This document shows, in pieces, positions 1-8,850 of a stretch of 64,000 bases of DNA. Position numbers and translations under genes: made by a program. The stretch is taken from contig CBDFJZ010000007.1 of assembly GCA_965248675.1 (NCBI GenBank), forward strand, positions 310,001 through 374,000, given 5' to 3'. The DNA comes from UBA6627 sp965248675 (GTDB taxonomy: Bacteria; Chloroflexota; Dehalococcoidia; UBA2979). The notes beneath the pieces are model-generated. The model had not been told where the DNA came from and did not search any database. It saw only the letters and a list, made by a program, of their open reading frames with translations. The first letter of the stretch is position 1, and each line of letters starts with the position of its first letter.

Positions 1-447
1 GTGACGAGGCGCGTCGGATCGGGCGCGGTGGAGTCGTTCCTGCTCACGGACACCGTCGGCTTCATGCAGAAGCTCCCGACGCAGCTCGTGTCCGCGTTCC
101 GCGCCACCCTCGAGGAGCTCGAGCTGGCCGATCTGCTGCTCCACGTCGTCGACGCCACCTCGAGCGCGGTGGCCGCGCAACACGCGACGGTGCTCGCGAC
201 ACTCGCGGACCTCGGGCTCGCCGAGCTGCCGATCCTCACGGTTTTCAACAAGGCGGACGAGCTGCTCCGGGACGACGGCCAGCCGATGAGCAGTGAGGCC
301 GACCTCACCGCGTTGGCCGTGCCCGAGCTGCCCGGCCTCACCGGCGAGGTGCGCTACGTCTCCGCGACCGAGGGTTGGTGCACCGGGGCGCTCCGCGAAC
401 GACTGCTTTACGAATTCTTCGGGGCGACGCTCTCGCCGATCGGCTAG
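1..447 (+). CDS. hflX: GTPase HflX, C-terminal part (cut by window edge)
   Basis: HflX is a ribosome-associated GTPase that rescues or splits stalled ribosomes. The visible 148 residues hold the second half of the G domain: the G3 motif DTVGF near residue 18, the following LPTQLVSAFRATLEE helix typical of HflX, the G4 motif NKAD near residue 83 and a G5-like SATEG near residue 121. HflX proteins are usually over 400 aa, so the N-terminal domain and the P-loop lie before base 1; the codon at base 1 is only the window edge. The gene converges on the minus-strand methyltransferase, and the two stop codons overlap by four bases. Confidence 0.9.
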   Translation: MTRRVGSGAVESFLLTDTVGFMQKLPTQLVSAFRATLEELELADLLLHVVDATSSAVAAQHATVLATLADLGLAELPILTVFNKADELLRDDGQPMSSEADLTALAVPELPGLTGEVRYVSATEGWCTGALRERLLYEFFGATLSPIG

Positions 448-1640
448 TCGCTGCCCTCGTCTCGCTCCCGTTCGCAGACGATCGCGGTGGACTCCGATCC
501 GACGCGCGTCAGTGCCACGGTGAGCACCCGATCGCCCTCGAGCAGTCGATCGAGGCGCGCCGCCAGCTCGTTCGTGTCGATCGGCGACCCGCGCCGCATC
601 ACCTCGACCCGACCAGCCCCGAGGCGAACGAACTCCTCGAGCAGCCGCTGCTCGCCGAACGGCAACGAGGCGAGCACCCGGAACCGCCGCGCGAACGGCG
701 TATCCGTCGCGTGGTCGGCCGACAGATAGGCGATCCGCGCGTCGAGCTGCCATGCCTCGATCTGCGCGGCCAGATGGCGTACGAGCTGTGCTCGCCCAAC
801 CGCCGGGTCCGGATCGTACAGGTATCGACCGACCGGAGCCACTGTGGGCGGCCCGGAATCCGGGTCGCCGCTCAGATCCGAGGAGCTCCCGTTGAACGCG
901 AGCAGCGTCGCGCGCCGGCTCGTGGAGGCGAGCTCGCCGAGCCACAGCACCGCCTCGACCAGTCGCCCATCGAGCGAGATGAACTCGAGCTCGCCCTCAG
1001 GCGGCAAGCGATCACGGTCGATCCCCGGGGCGAGCTTCAGCCCGGCCGCGGGGAAGCGGCGCGCCACGTCGACCGCGACGGTCAACGGCGGCGACCATCG
1101 TTCGGGGTCCAGGCGGCGACCGCCGACGTCGCGACGCGAGGGATCGAGCCAGGCGGCGTCACAGCCGTGGGTGCCGGCAGCCTCGAGGGTGCCAGACACA
1201 AACTGCACGCGGTCGGACAGGCCTCGGACGGCCACGTTCGCCTCGGCCATCGCGAGCCGCCCGCGATCGCGATCGACGGCTACGACGCGGGACTGACGAG
1301 CGATCTCGAGCAGGTCGCCGCCCATGCCGCAGCCGAGGTCGGCGACGGACCGCCGGCCGGCGAATCGCCGCGCCGTGTGCCGCGCGATCAGCTCGCTCGA
1401 TGCCTGTTCTGCGGCCTCACGGTCACAGAACAGCTCCGCGGCATCGCTGAACTTCGAGGATGCTGCCGCGCGCCCGATCGCGAGCGCCATCGCCGCACGA
1501 GCTCGTTCCGCCGGGTAGGCGCGACGGAGCACCTCGATCACGCGCAATTCGTCGGCGTCGGCGGCGAGCCGGTCCATCGCGAGTCGGGCCGCGGCGGCGC
1601 CCTCGGGCGTGCGGAGCCAGGCGAGATCCTCGGGCGTCAC
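444..1640 (-). CDS. Class I SAM-dependent methyltransferase with THUMP-like C-terminal domain
   Basis: This 398-aa protein has a Rossmann methyltransferase core with motif I DLGCGMGGD near residue 102, an acidic VAVDRD strand end and the motif AWLDPSRRDVGG near residue 163, which resembles RNA or DNA methyltransferase active-site loops. The C-terminal 80 residues (RRGSPIDTNELAARLDRLL and onward) resemble the THUMP-like domain found in this family, so a nucleic-acid substrate, probably RNA, is inferred. It lies 3 bp after the stop of the hypothetical gene upstream, suggesting one transcript. The exact modification cannot be read from the sequence. Confidence 0.8.
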   Translation of the reverse strand: MTPEDLAWLRTPEGAAAARLAMDRLAADADELRVIEVLRRAYPAERARAAMALAIGRAAASSKFSDAAELFCDREAAEQASSELIARHTARRFAGRRSVADLGCGMGGDLLEIARQSRVVAVDRDRGRLAMAEANVAVRGLSDRVQFVSGTLEAAGTHGCDAAWLDPSRRDVGGRRLDPERWSPPLTVAVDVARRFPAAGLKLAPGIDRDRLPPEGELEFISLDGRLVEAVLWLGELASTSRRATLLAFNGSSSDLSGDPDSGPPTVAPVGRYLYDPDPAVGRAQLVRHLAAQIEAWQLDARIAYLSADHATDTPFARRFRVLASLPFGEQRLLEEFVRLGAGRVEVMRRGSPIDTNELAARLDRLLEGDRVLTVALTRVGSESTAIVCERERDEGSD

Positions 1641-1643
1641 GGG

Positions 1644-2480
1644 CTAGCGGCGGGAGCCGAGCTGGTACTCGACCGGGCTGCGGAGCCAGTCGCGATCGGC
1701 GTAGCGTTCCCGGAGCACGGTGCGCACCTCCTCGAGCACCTGCGCGCTCGCGTTGACGGCGCGACGGGCGGCGGCCTCGTCCCCCGCGAGCCCGGCGCCG
1801 AGGTCGTCGAGCCAGCCGCCGAGGCGCTGCCCGATCCTCGTCTCGGCCGCCTCGGAGCGCAGCAGCTCCGCGGGCGGGTGCGCGCCATCGTCCATCAGGC
1901 AGGCGAGCCGGAGCAGCGCGCCGCTCAGCTCGCCTGCGGCCGCGAGCGCATGGTCGGGCGCCGCCGCGAGCGGCCACAACGCGCGCGCTGAGGCGTGGGC
2001 GTCGAGCCAGAGGCCGCGCACCGCTCGCTCGAGGCCGTCAGGCGGCAGCATCCGCGACCGCGTGGCGAGCGTCTCCAGGCGGCGCAGCCGGTCGGAGACC
2101 ACCTCCGCGTGGCGCAGCGTCCAGCGCAGCTCGAAGTCGCGCCGTCCGGTGCCCTCGATCAGCCGCTCCACGGCCTCGACGGTGCGGACCGCGAGCTCAA
2201 TCGCGGGCGTCGATGTCGTCGCGGCGTGTTGCTCGATCACGGCGCCCCGCGTCGTCAGTGGCTGGCGAATCGCATCGGGGAGCGATCCGGCCGACGCCCG
2301 ATCGAGCAGCAGCCAGAACGCCGCGGACGGGGGGCTCACGTCCAGCTTCGCATCGGCGGCGGGCGCCACCAGGATCAACGAGAGCCGCTCGGTCAGCGGC
2401 TCCCAGGGGGCGCGGAGGAGGACGGCACGACCCCACTCGCGCGCCTGCTCGCGCAGCGCGTCGTCGGGGGCGGATTCCAC
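1644..2480 (-). CDS. Hypothetical alpha-helical protein
   Basis: This 278-aa protein is rich in Ala, Arg, Leu and Glu and predicted to be almost entirely helical, with no signal peptide or membrane segment. It begins with PDDALREQAREWGRAVLL and ends with YADRDWLRSPVEYQLGSRR. The spaced acidic residues in the first third (LVAPAADAKLD) distantly recall nucleotidyltransferase-substrate-binding proteins, but no catalytic motif is visible. It sits between a 71-aa protein and the methyltransferase on the same strand with gaps of only a few bases, so co-transcription is likely. Function unknown. Confidence 0.6.
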   Translation of the reverse strand: MESAPDDALREQAREWGRAVLLRAPWEPLTERLSLILVAPAADAKLDVSPPSAAFWLLLDRASAGSLPDAIRQPLTTRGAVIEQHAATTSTPAIELAVRTVEAVERLIEGTGRRDFELRWTLRHAEVVSDRLRRLETLATRSRMLPPDGLERAVRGLWLDAHASARALWPLAAAPDHALAAAGELSGALLRLACLMDDGAHPPAELLRSEAAETRIGQRLGGWLDDLGAGLAGDEAAARRAVNASAQVLEEVRTVLRERYADRDWLRSPVEYQLGSRR

Positions 2481-2481
2481 G

Positions 2482-2697
2482 TCAGTCAGCGATCTGACCG
2501 GCCTCCTGGAGCGCCGCCTTCACCTCGTCGGTGGTCTTGTACATCACGCCCTCGCGCAGCGCGTCGAAGCCGTCCACCACGTCGTCGGAGATGTCGTTGG
2601 CGTAGCAGATGTCCAGGAAGTCCGAGCGCGTCGCCTCGGGTGCGAACTTGCAGATGTGGGTGACGATCTCTTCGTAGTCGCTCCACGGAGCAGCCAT
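2482..2697 (-). CDS. Small acidic conserved-looking protein, 71 aa
   Basis: This is a 71-aa acidic protein starting MAAPWSDYEEIVTHICKFA. A GGAGG ribosome binding site lies about 5 nt before the ATG, which supports the start. Two cysteines (ICKF and DICY) are spaced 14 residues apart, too far for a simple zinc knuckle. It is the first gene of the run with the 278-aa protein and the methyltransferase. No family is recognised. Confidence 0.65.
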   Translation of the reverse strand: MAAPWSDYEEIVTHICKFAPEATRSDFLDICYANDISDDVVDGFDALREGVMYKTTDEVKAALQEAGQIAD

Positions 2698-2839
2698 GCA
2701 TCCTCCAGCGCGTATCGACGGTCCCTGGCTCGGCGGGCACCCACGTTATCAACGAGCCTGGCAGCGAACCAGCAAGCCTGAGGGCGGACCCCGATGCGCG
2801 ACGGGGCGCGCGACGGGGCGCGCGACGGGTGCGCGGAGG

Positions 2840-3115
2840 TTAGCCGTCGGTGCCGGTGCGTTCGGTGACGATCTGGCGCGTGCGGGTGATCCGCTCGACC
2901 TCGAAATCATCGACCGCGGGGCTGTCGGTGCGCTCGAGCGCGGCCTGCGCCGCCTCGAGCACGATCGCCGCACCGCCATACGCGACGAACCAGCGCGCGG
3001 CCTGGATCACGGCGAACGCAGCGGCACGAGGGTCGCCGCGGTGGCGGAGATAGCCCCAGCAGAGCCCACCCGCGGCGGCGGCGATCGCCAGCCCGAGCTG
3101 CTGTCGGCCGTTCAT
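2840..3115 (-). CDS. Small hypothetical protein with a hydrophobic N-terminus
   Basis: This 91-aa protein starts MNGRQQLGLAIAAAAGGLCW; residues 6-20 are a short hydrophobic stretch that could anchor it in the membrane, followed by Ala-rich helices and a charged tail rich in Thr, Arg and Glu. A GGAGG site lies 8 nt before the ATG. It is divergent from the FtsX-like permease, with only about 95 bp between the two starts. Function unknown. Confidence 0.55.
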   Translation of the reverse strand: MNGRQQLGLAIAAAAGGLCWGYLRHRGDPRAAAFAVIQAARWFVAYGGAAIVLEAAQAALERTDSPAVDDFEVERITRTRQIVTERTGTDG

Positions 3116-3196
3116 CGCCGTGTCCTCCCGACCCGACCAGCCCCGTCTCCCCGCATGCTACGAGGGCGATCCACAGACGTACAGCGGACTGCTGGC

Positions 3197-3202
3197 TACA
3201 CT
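3197..3202 (+). promoter_or_regulatory. -10 box (TACACT) for leaderless start of the FtsX-like permease
   Basis: TACACT ends 7 nt before the GTG at 3210, with no ribosome binding site between. This places the transcription start at or next to the start codon. The same TANNNT spacing recurs before at least six other genes in the window. Confidence 0.5.
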
Positions 3203-3209
3203 GCCCGAC

Positions 3210-6200
3210 GTGCTTGATCTCTTCGCCGGCTGGCGCTTCGCTCTGCAACGTCTTCGCGCCGGCTGGCGGTTCATGCTGGTCGCCGCCGTCGGCGTGCTCG
3301 TCGCCGCGACGCTGCTCGCCGCCGCTCCGATCTATACGACGACGATGTCCGACCTCGGACTTCAGTTCCGCCTCAACCGGGGGCTGGACGAGCCGCGCGA
3401 TCAGGTCGTCGTCGCGGGCGTGTTTGGCCTGGCGATCGGTGACCCGGCCGACGCTGCGCGCCGGGACGCCCTCGCGATCATCACCGAGGCGCGCCTCGGC
3501 AACCTCGCGGACGAGATCCAGATCGAAGCGCGCAGCGACCGCTTCGACCTCAGCTTCGTCGGCCACGAGGACGCCGCTCCCGAAGAACCGGTCGCGCCAG
3601 GCCCCGGCGAGCTGATCCGCCAGCCCTGGGGCAGCTTCATCATGTGGGCCTCGGGCTTCGAGGATCACGTCGAAGTGGTCGATGGCCGCCTCCCCGCGGA
3701 ACCGGCCGGCGACGGTGGCACGCTCGAGGTGGTGCTGCCCGACGGCTTCCAGCGTCATGCCGCCCTCGGCGACGTCGTGCGGTTGCGGGCCGCGACGTTC
3801 GATGACTGCCAGGCGATCGCCGGATCCGACGATCCGAACGTCGCCCGCGACGAGGTCCAGTGCCGGCCCTCGACCTTCGCGTCGACGACGGTCGAGGCGA
3901 CGATCGTCGGGTTCGTCGCGCCCGACGACCCCGGCGACACGCGCTGGCTGTTCCTCCAGCTCACCGGCCGGGCGGGCGACTGGACGGTGCCAGAGCAACC
4001 GTTGCGGCCGCGGATCCCGCCGCTCGATCCGGAGGGCGGAGCGGACAACCTGACCCGACTCGCGCTCGGCGGCGAAGGCAGCATGCCGCTGCTGACCACC
4101 CAAGGGCAGTTCTTCGATGTGCTCGGCGCGCAGATGCCCGAACTCCCGGCGCTGCACCGGATCGGGATCGTGCCGGACATCGCGTCGATCTCGCTCGACG
4201 AGGTGTCGCGGTCGATCGACGACATCGAGGCATGGAGCACCGATATCGGCGACCGTCTGGACCTGCTGGCGACACGCCAGATCGAGCTCGCGGAGCAGCT
4301 CGAGACGTTCCGCAACGCGCAGACGTTCTCGCAGGTTCCGCTGCTGCTGATCCTGCTGCAGGTCGTCGGCATCGTGCTGTTCTACGTCGTGCTCGTGATG
4401 AACATGCTGCTCGAGCGTCAGTCGGAGGAGATCGGCGTCTACGTCGGCCGCGGCGCGAGCACGACGCAGGTCGTCGGACTCTCGGTGGTAGAGGGGCTCG
4501 TGCTCGCGGTACCGGCGGCGTCGGTCGCGCCGTTCATCGCGCAGCTCGCGGTCCGCGCGCTGGGCTTCACGGGCACGTTTGAACCGATCACCGGCGGCGC
4601 CGCGCTGCCCGCCTTCCTGTCGCCGAACGCGTTCGCACTGGCCGCTGCGGGGGCGGGCCTGGCGCTGCTCGCGATGCTGTTGCCGTCGTTCGCCTCCGCA
4701 CGTCGAGGGATCGTCGACGTGAAGCGCGATCAGGCGCGCCCGGCGAGCCGCGGCGTCGTCCAGCGTTACTACCTCGATCTGGCGGTCGTGGTGCTCGCGG
4801 GGCTGTTGCTGTGGCAGCTCGATCAGCGGGGCACGGTGTTCGATCCGGAGTCGGTCGGCGGGTGGTCGGCCGATCCGCTGCTGTTGTTGTCGCCGCTGGT
4901 CTTCACGCTGGCGATCGCCGCGCTTTTGCTGCGCTTCTACCCGCCGTTGCTTCGGCTGACCGTACGCCTGCTGATGCTGCTGCGCGGCACCGCCGTCGCG
5001 CTGGGTCTTCGCCGCGCCGGCCGGGCGCCCGCGGCGTACGCACGGCTGATGCTGCTGGTCGTGATGGCGGTCTCCGTCGGGACGTTCGCGGCATCGTACG
5101 GGCCGACCGTGGACCGATCCTTCACTGAACGCACCCGCTACGACAGCGGCGTCCCGTTCCGAGCGGAGATCGTCGATCCGGACGGGGCGCTGCGGCTCGA
5201 CGACCTCGAGGCCGTCCGCGCCATCGACGGCGTGCGCGACGCCGTGCTGGTGCAGCGTGGCGCGATCACCGCGAGCAACGGCACGATGGTTCCGCTGCTC
5301 GCAATTGACGTCCCCTTCGCGCGGGATCTGCTCTGGTTCCGCGACGACTTCGCCGGCGACGCGGACCTCAATTTCCTGCTCGCCCAACTCGATTCAGCGG
5401 TTCCGGCCGGGGGCGGCCTCGAGCTCCCCGCCGGCACGACCCAGATCGAGTTCTCCGTGCGAACCGAGGGCGAGCTGGAGGGCCAGCCTCGTGTGAGCAT
5501 TCGCGCGGTGCTCGTCGATGGGGCGGGACACTATCTGACCGCCTTCGCGACCTCCGTGGCCGGCAACGGATGGGTGACGTCGGTGGCTGACGTGCCGGGA
5601 TCGCTGATCGAGCCGGTGCGCCTCGTAGCGTTCGAACTGACCGATCAGACGACGGCGAGCGTGCGCATCCCGGGCGCGCTGGTCTTTGATGAAGTGCGGG
5701 CGGTGACCGCCGTTGGATCGAAAACCGTGCTCGAGGATTTCGAGGACGAGTTCCGCTGGACGATCTACGGACCACCGGGGGCCGATGAGACCTTCGTCCG
5801 CACGACCGACACGTTCCGGTCCGGCGGCGGCGCGGCGCGCTGGACCTGGTCGCCGTCGGTGACGCCGCGTCGGCGGGTGCTGGCGTTGAACGACCCGGTC
5901 GTTCCCGTGGCAGCGTTGATGAACGGCCCAGCACTCGGGGCCTTCGGCGCCGGCGTGGGTGGCCCCGCGTTCGCGCGGCTGGATGGGGTTCTGGTGCCAC
6001 TGAGCGTCCGCGCCGGGGTCGACTTCTTCCCGACGCTCGTGCCAGAGGCCGGGATTGTCGTCGTCAATTACGAGCACATCCGATCGTTGGCCGGCGTGGT
6101 GTCCGCGCCCGAGCTCCAGCTCCGCGGCGAACTTTGGCTCGACTTCGAACCGGGTCTCTCGATCGCCGAACAAGAAGCGGTCGTGGCGTCGCTCCAGGAT

Positions 6201-6713
6201 CGCGAAGCGCCGATCCAGGTGATCAGCAGGACCGGCACATTGCTCAGTCGCGAACTCGAGGAGATCGGCGCCGACCCGACGATCCAGGCGTCGGGCAGCG
6301 GCATCCTGTCGGTCGCGTTCGTTTCCGTGCTCTCGCTCTCGTCGTTGGGTTTCGTGGTCACGCTCGTGCTCAGCGCTCGCCGCCGGACGGTCGAGTTTGC
6401 CGTGCTGCGCACGGTCGGCACCTCGTCATGGCAGATCCTGCGCGCGATGTTCCTCGAGTGGGGCACGGTGCTGCTGATCGGCGCGACGATCGGGGTGCTG
6501 CTGGGCCGTCAGGTCGCCGCGATCATGCTCTCGTTCCTCGAGGTGACCGAGGACGGGGTGCGTGTCCTGCCGCCGTTCATCCTCGAAACGAACTGGCAGA
6601 CGCTCGGGATCGGGATCGGCGTGCTGGCGATCCTCGTAGCGATCGCGGTGATCGTCGCGTGGACGACGACGATGCGCCGCGCGGACGCCTCGGAGCTGCG
6701 TATCACGCAGTAA
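3210..6713 (+). CDS. Large FtsX-type ABC transporter permease
   Basis: This protein of about 1167 aa starts at the GTG at 3210; an upstream in-frame start would add an unlikely hydrophilic stretch. It has an N-terminal membrane helix (RFMLVAAVGVLVAATLLAAA) and a long extracytoplasmic segment. A three-helix FtsX permease block follows around residues 360-500 (QVPLLLILLQVVGIVLFYVV), then further helices, a second large periplasmic region and a C-terminal FtsX block from about residue 1030. This is the architecture of MacB/LolC-like permeases that move lipids or peptides or act mechanically on cell-wall enzymes. No ATPase gene is adjacent, so the partner must lie elsewhere. The substrate is not predictable. 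Confidence 0.8.
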   Translation: MLDLFAGWRFALQRLRAGWRFMLVAAVGVLVAATLLAAAPIYTTTMSDLGLQFRLNRGLDEPRDQVVVAGVFGLAIGDPADAARRDALAIITEARLGNLADEIQIEARSDRFDLSFVGHEDAAPEEPVAPGPGELIRQPWGSFIMWASGFEDHVEVVDGRLPAEPAGDGGTLEVVLPDGFQRHAALGDVVRLRAATFDDCQAIAGSDDPNVARDEVQCRPSTFASTTVEATIVGFVAPDDPGDTRWLFLQLTGRAGDWTVPEQPLRPRIPPLDPEGGADNLTRLALGGEGSMPLLTTQGQFFDVLGAQMPELPALHRIGIVPDIASISLDEVSRSIDDIEAWSTDIGDRLDLLATRQIELAEQLETFRNAQTFSQVPLLLILLQVVGIVLFYVVLVMNMLLERQSEEIGVYVGRGASTTQVVGLSVVEGLVLAVPAASVAPFIAQLAVRALGFTGTFEPITGGAALPAFLSPNAFALAAAGAGLALLAMLLPSFASARRGIVDVKRDQARPASRGVVQRYYLDLAVVVLAGLLLWQLDQRGTVFDPESVGGWSADPLLLLSPLVFTLAIAALLLRFYPPLLRLTVRLLMLLRGTAVALGLRRAGRAPAAYARLMLLVVMAVSVGTFAASYGPTVDRSFTERTRYDSGVPFRAEIVDPDGALRLDDLEAVRAIDGVRDAVLVQRGAITASNGTMVPLLAIDVPFARDLLWFRDDFAGDADLNFLLAQLDSAVPAGGGLELPAGTTQIEFSVRTEGELEGQPRVSIRAVLVDGAGHYLTAFATSVAGNGWVTSVADVPGSLIEPVRLVAFELTDQTTASVRIPGALVFDEVRAVTAVGSKTVLEDFEDEFRWTIYGPPGADETFVRTTDTFRSGGGAARWTWSPSVTPRRRVLALNDPVVPVAALMNGPALGAFGAGVGGPAFARLDGVLVPLSVRAGVDFFPTLVPEAGIVVVNYEHIRSLAGVVSAPELQLRGELWLDFEPGLSIAEQEAVVASLQDREAPIQVISRTGTLLSRELEEIGADPTIQASGSGILSVAFVSVLSLSSLGFVVTLVLSARRRTVEFAVLRTVGTSSWQILRAMFLEWGTVLLIGATIGVLLGRQVAAIMLSFLEVTEDGVRVLPPFILETNWQTLGIGIGVLAILVAIAVIVAWTTTMRRADASELRITQ

Positions 6714-6717
6714 CCGG

Positions 6718-7203
6718 CTAGTCCGTGTCGTCTGTGCCCGCTCCCGCGTCCGCTTCGGCGATCTCGAAGGCGATGCGGAGCAGCCCGACGACGTCGCCGT
6801 CCTCGATTCGCACCACGACGTTGTCGCCCACGGCCAGTTCGGCGCCGGCCACCAACTCGAAGAGCCGGGTAGCTTCCAGGTAGCGAACCGTCGTCTCGCG
6901 GCCGCCGTCCCGGAATACCAGCGTGCCGCCGCCGCCTTCGCTGGGCTCGGCGGATACGAACTCGCCGCCGGCAATCACCTGGCCGGGGAGCATCGCCGCG
7001 CCGAACCCCGTGAACCCACCCTCCGAGCGGCGAGCATGGGCCGGTGGTCCGGCGAACAGCGCGGGGTTCACGATGCGGACCTGGGAAACGGCCGGCTCGC
7101 TGGCGTCCGCGCCCAGGCTGACGCCGAGGAACGCGCCCGCCACTGCCGCGAGCCCGAGGCCGATCAGCCCCACAGCCGTTGCCGCGCGCGAGAACGACCT
7201 CAT
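6718..7203 (-). CDS. Secreted or membrane-anchored hypothetical protein
   Basis: This 161-aa protein has an N-terminal signal or anchor (MRSFSRAATAVGLIGLGLAA, continuing with a hydrophobic stretch and an Ala-rich cleavage region). The mature part is beta-rich and acidic, ending in EIAEADAGAGTDDTD. Its start overlaps the stop of the preceding gene in an ATGA arrangement, so translation is coupled to its neighbour. The segment GTLVFRDGGRETTVRYLEAT followed by VGDNVVVRIEDGDVV looks like a small beta-barrel fold. Family not recognised. Confidence 0.6.
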   Translation of the reverse strand: MRSFSRAATAVGLIGLGLAAVAGAFLGVSLGADASEPAVSQVRIVNPALFAGPPAHARRSEGGFTGFGAAMLPGQVIAGGEFVSAEPSEGGGGTLVFRDGGRETTVRYLEATRLFELVAGAELAVGDNVVVRIEDGDVVGLLRIAFEIAEADAGAGTDDTD

Positions 7204-7616
7204 GGCAGCGCCCCCGGCGCGATCAACACGACGCCGCTGATCACGCGCTCGGTTGACGTTCGCTCGCCCCCGAGGTTCACCGACACGCCCTGATTGACGT
7301 CCGCGGGATCGTCGAGCGGATGCAGTTCCTCAATCGTGATCTCAGCCAACAACGCCTCGACTGTCCTCACCGTGGAGGCCGCCAGTGAATCCTGAGCAGC
7401 CTCGATGATCCGAACCTGAAGCGAGTCGTCGCTCACGCTCGTGACGGTCCCTGCCTGGAACTCTCCATCAGGGCTGGGCGGGGTCGATCCCCGGATCACG
7501 ACCTCGACGAGATCACGCTGGGGATCATGTTCATAGACATAACCAAGGGCGCCGGCGATCGCGAAGACGGCGACGAGGGCGACGCCGTATGCGAGGAGGG
7601 AGCGAAGCGCTGGCAC
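7200..7616 (-). CDS. Membrane-anchored hypothetical protein
   Basis: This 138-aa protein has a single N-terminal transmembrane segment (LLAYGVALVAVFAIAGALGY) and a beta-rich outer domain with the phrases GTVTSVSDDSLQVRI and GGERTSTERVISGVVLI. It is translationally coupled by an ATGA overlap to the 161-aa secreted protein, so both probably work together at the cell surface. It lies 3 bp downstream of the zinc-ribbon gene on the same strand. Function unknown. Confidence 0.6.
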   Translation of the reverse strand: MPALRSLLAYGVALVAVFAIAGALGYVYEHDPQRDLVEVVIRGSTPPSPDGEFQAGTVTSVSDDSLQVRIIEAAQDSLAASTVRTVEALLAEITIEELHPLDDPADVNQGVSVNLGGERTSTERVISGVVLIAPGALP

Positions 7617-7619
7617 CGG

Positions 7620-8165
7620 CTATTCGCCCAGCAAGGTCTCGTAGCCGAGCGCCCGTAACTCCTCGACGTATTCCGATCGCCAGCCAGGGTGGGGGATGCG
7701 GCGTGCCCGCCCGCGGAACTCCTGGTGGTAGCGGAGGTACTCGGTCTCCAGGCGTTCTCGCCAGGTGGTCTCGTCGCGGAACACCTCGGGAGCGACGTCC
7801 TCGAGGCCCTGCTCGAGGCTCTCGGTTTCAAGCTCGAAATCGTCGCGCCAGAGGTCAGCGACATAATCCAGCGCGTCCTCGAGGTCGCGACGGCAGTCGA
7901 GCATGTAGGTCTCGAGCATCTGATCGGCGTCGGCGTCGGCGCCGGGCAACCGCTCTTCGGCGGCGCAGGAGCTGCAGAGCGTGATCAGCTTTCGCGCCTC
8001 GCACTCCTCGCCGCGCGGGCACTCCTGGTGGCGCGGGGCGAAGCGATTCAGCGTAGGACGGCGAGAGTAGCCGACGACCAGCGACGTGTTGTCGGTGCTG
8101 CAACGTGGGCAGGTCAACCGATCCTGGAAGATCTGGTTGATCGCCTCTTCCCAATTGATCTGCAT
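7620..8165 (-). CDS. Zinc-ribbon-containing hypothetical protein
   Basis: This 181-aa protein has CPRCSTDNTS near residue 19, CPRGEEC near residue 49 and CSSC near residue 64; together they can form one or two zinc ribbons. The rest is acidic and helical. A GAGGAG site lies 6 nt before the ATG, and a TACGAT box further upstream may be its -10. It heads a run with the two membrane-anchored proteins. A nucleic-acid or protein-binding role is possible but not shown. Confidence 0.6.
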   Translation of the reverse strand: MQINWEEAINQIFQDRLTCPRCSTDNTSLVVGYSRRPTLNRFAPRHQECPRGEECEARKLITLCSSCAAEERLPGADADADQMLETYMLDCRRDLEDALDYVADLWRDDFELETESLEQGLEDVAPEVFRDETTWRERLETEYLRYHQEFRGRARRIPHPGWRSEYVEELRALGYETLLGE

Positions 8166-8255
8166 GGCGCTCCTCGAGATACGATCGTACGGGGGGCGCG
8201 GGCGGTGTCAACGAGGGCGCACCGGGTGGCGATGGGGACCGGGCTCGGCCTCGAT

Positions 8256-8741
8256 CTAGAGGTCGCGCGCGTACCCGCCGGACTGTCCCGGCATCTCCTC
8301 GACGTCGACGGCAAGGCGCCGAATGTTGGTGTGCCCGCCGTCGCGCAAGCCCGCGATCATGCGCCCGGCGATCCACTCCGCGAGGAGCTCGGCGGTCGAG
8401 TTCTCGATCGGGAGCGCAATCACGTCCGCCTCGGGGAAGCGGTACTCACGTTCCTCGAATCCGACTGTCCAGCCGCTGTCGACCTGGTGAATGCGCAAGT
8501 GTGGGGAGTCGGCCTGGAGGAGGAACCGGTGGTCCAGGTACTCGCACGCTTCGCGCGCCATCCGCTTCAGCGCCGAGAAATCGATCACCCAGCGGTCGCT
8601 GGTCAGGTCGCCCTCGACGCGCGCGGTGACGATGTAGTTGTGCCCGTGCAACGGCTCGAGCTCGTCGCCGAGCGTCGCCATGTGCGAGGCCGCGAATCGC
8701 AGCCGAACACCCTCGACGGTGACGTGTCGCGTTTCGTTCAT
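8256..8741 (-). CDS. 6-pyruvoyl tetrahydropterin synthase / QueD family protein
   Basis: This 161-aa protein carries the family's zinc-site histidines in FAASH and LHGHNY, the central IDFSALKRM segment, LDHRFLL, and the C-terminal PIENSTAELLAEWI helix that is diagnostic of PTPS/QueD. These enzymes act on dihydroneopterin triphosphate, giving either 6-carboxytetrahydropterin for queuosine and deazapurines or tetrahydropterin precursors. The usual catalytic Cys is not obvious, so the QueD reaction itself is uncertain. A GGAGG site precedes the ATG. No other queuosine genes are adjacent. Confidence 0.85.
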   Translation of the reverse strand: MNETRHVTVEGVRLRFAASHMATLGDELEPLHGHNYIVTARVEGDLTSDRWVIDFSALKRMAREACEYLDHRFLLQADSPHLRIHQVDSGWTVGFEEREYRFPEADVIALPIENSTAELLAEWIAGRMIAGLRDGGHTNIRRLAVDVEEMPGQSGGYARDL

Positions 8742-8799
8742 CGGACCTCCGAGCGGGCCGGCGTCCGCGCTCGGGCGGCACGGTGCGCCGGCGATGCGA

Positions 8800-8826
8800 C
8801 GAGGGCAGCCCGCGCGGCTGCCCTCG
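8800..8826 (-). terminator. Hairpin terminator after korB
   Basis: A perfect 11-bp stem (arms 8800-8810 and 8816-8826, 5-nt loop) lies 25 bp after the korB stop codon and before the PTPS gene on the same strand. There is no T-tract, as is common in GC-rich genomes. Confidence 0.55.
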
Positions 8827-8850
8827 GATCAGTCGGCGCGAGTCCTACGG

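Noticed and set aside
375..1991. Very long plus-strand open frame of 538 codons
   Set aside because: It is antisense to the methyltransferase and hypothetical genes, with arginine-rich composition typical of a shadow frame.
2907..5387. Long minus-strand open frame of 826 codons
   Set aside because: Antisense to the FtsX-like permease; it is highly charged and low in hydrophobic residues, as expected for a shadow of a GC-rich gene.
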